Source: JAAXKN01 sp050258415 (GTDB taxonomy: Bacteria > Bacteroidota > Ignavibacteria > Ignavibacteriales > SURF-24). Taken from it: a DNA stretch of 5,671 nucleotides. The notes beneath the pieces are model-generated. The model was not told where the DNA came from and ran no database searches. It saw only the letters and a program-made list of their open reading frames with translations. A program made the translations under genes and the position numbers. The stretch covers positions 1-5,671 of the forward strand of contig JBLMYS010000140.1 in assembly GCA_050258415.1 (NCBI GenBank), given 5' to 3'. Positions 4,954 to 5,671 of the stretch are shown one piece after another (position 1 is the first letter of the stretch; each line of letters opens with the position of its first letter).

Positions 4954-5671
4954 TTATATTTTATAAGGGAAATCGATAGTTATGGAAGTAAAAGTGTCTT
5001 TCTGACTAATGATAGTAAATCCGCAATCAAATACATCAGCAATGCGACTTGCAATAGGGAGCCCGAGGCCATTTCCATCCTGCTGGAACATTTCTCTGTT
5101 AAACTGGCGGAATGGTGCAATCTGTTCAATTTCTTCTTCAGTAAAGCCTATTCCGTAGTCCCTAATTTCCATCTGGTAGGAGTGCGGGCACTTTTCACCT
5201 GTCACCTCAAGCCTAGATCCTCTTTTTGAGAATTTAAGTGCGTTGTCGAAGAGTTCCTTAGTGATAAGTTTAAGGTAGTCGTCAGGTATCTGCAGTTCAG
5301 AATCTTCAATTGATGCATGGAGGTCATCATTTCTTCCTTCTTTTACTGCCATACTGGTCACGGTTTCTTTAATAGTTTTTGTGTGTGCGTGCAAGTTACG
5401 TTCCTCCAGTTCCAATCTCATTTTTCTATTTTTGCTTAGGCATTCGAGAGCTGCAAAGTCTATGAATTTTTCTATTGTACGATAGAGTCTTCTGCTACTT
5501 TTATCAATATTTCCAAGCATGAATTTCATGTCATCTTTGCTTAAGGTATCAAATTCATCGGTCATGATCTGAGTAAAGCCCATGATAGATACCAGGGGGG
5601 TTCTCAGTTCATGAGGGATATAAGTTGTGATGTTTGAGATCAGGTCGTCGAGTTTTTTCTCAAGAACAGTT
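4954..5671 (-). CDS. Sensor histidine kinase, C-terminal 238 residues (N-terminus outside window)
   Basis: Two-component histidine kinase: HATPase_c binds ATP and phosphorylates the H-box histidine, for transfer to a response regulator. The frame stays open through the right edge. The Met codon at 5583 is not the start, because in-frame sequence upstream carries the H-box YIPHELRTPL with phospho-acceptor His at 5613-5611 (fragment residue 20). Further motifs: N-box KELFDNALKFS (N143), G1 DYGIGF (171-176), F-box FRQFNRE (187-193), G2 GNGLGL (199-204). All core motifs look intact, and the protein ends 34 residues after G2 with no receiver domain. Sensor or receiver domains before the H-box cannot be seen. 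It is not CheA: HisKA rather than an Hpt domain, and no CheW-like domain. It lies 241 bases upstream of MCP2 on the same strand, but MCP2 has its own promoter, so a shared operon is doubtful. Confidence 0.93.
   Translation of the reverse strand, partial: TVLEKKLDDLISNITTYIPHELRTPLVSIMGFTQIMTDEFDTLSKDDMKFMLGNIDKSSRRLYRTIEKFIDFAALECLSKNRKMRLELEERNLHAHTKTIKETVTSMAVKEGRNDDLHASIEDSELQIPDDYLKLITKELFDNALKFSKRGSRLEVTGEKCPHSYQMEIRDYGIGFTEEEIEQIAPFRQFNREMFQQDGNGLGLPIASRIADVFDCGFTIISQKDTFTSITIDFPYKI

Noticed and set aside
4954..5583. Histidine kinase starting at the Met codon at 5583
   Set aside because: The frame continues upstream and encodes the H-box histidine. Starting at 5583 would remove the phosphorylation site.

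Overview
The window is a chemotaxis-signalling segment with every gene on the minus strand, so transcription runs from high to low coordinates. In that order it holds: the C-terminal part of a sensor histidine kinase (4954 to beyond 5671), a complete methyl-accepting chemotaxis protein (MCP; 2490-4712), a complete CheW coupling protein (1888-2355), and the first 505 residues of a second MCP (1516 to beyond base 1). The two MCPs are close paralogues with the same domain order, in direct orientation on either side of cheW. The plus-strand open frames are antisense shadows, and I see no plus-strand gene, RNA gene, mobile element or CRISPR array.

The host looks like a motile, flagellated Gram-negative-type bacterium of moderate GC content. 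The MCPs are transmembrane receptors, and both have a recognisable flagellar sigma-28 (FliA) promoter upstream. The MCP1 promoter has a perfect GCCGATAA -10 box. The MCP2 promoter has a TAAATTTT/TACGATAA pair with exact spacing. A taxonomic name cannot be fixed from this window; a flagellated member of the Bacteroidota/Ignavibacteriota neighbourhood is only a guess.

Working model: ligand sensed outside the membrane by the helical sensor domains, or a cytoplasmic signal sensed by the PAS domain between two HAMP modules, is passed to the MCP hairpin tip. CheW links that tip to a CheA kinase encoded elsewhere. The kinase at the right edge is a HisKA/HATPase_c histidine kinase, not CheA, so its link to chemotaxis is by proximity only.

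The intergenic regions carry the least ordinary signal. Between cheW and MCP1 (1517-1887) there is a run of three palindromic elements (1800-1880): an 18-bp perfect palindrome, a small stem-loop, and a 42-nt hairpin with a 19-bp stem and no U-tract. The MCP1 sigma-28 promoter and an implied leader of about 200 nt follow. Before MCP2, two abutting palindromes (4762-4786 and 4787-4798) overlap the sigma-28 -10 box and probable start site. No wholly new system is evident; the novel aspect is the receptor pair and its palindrome-rich control regions.
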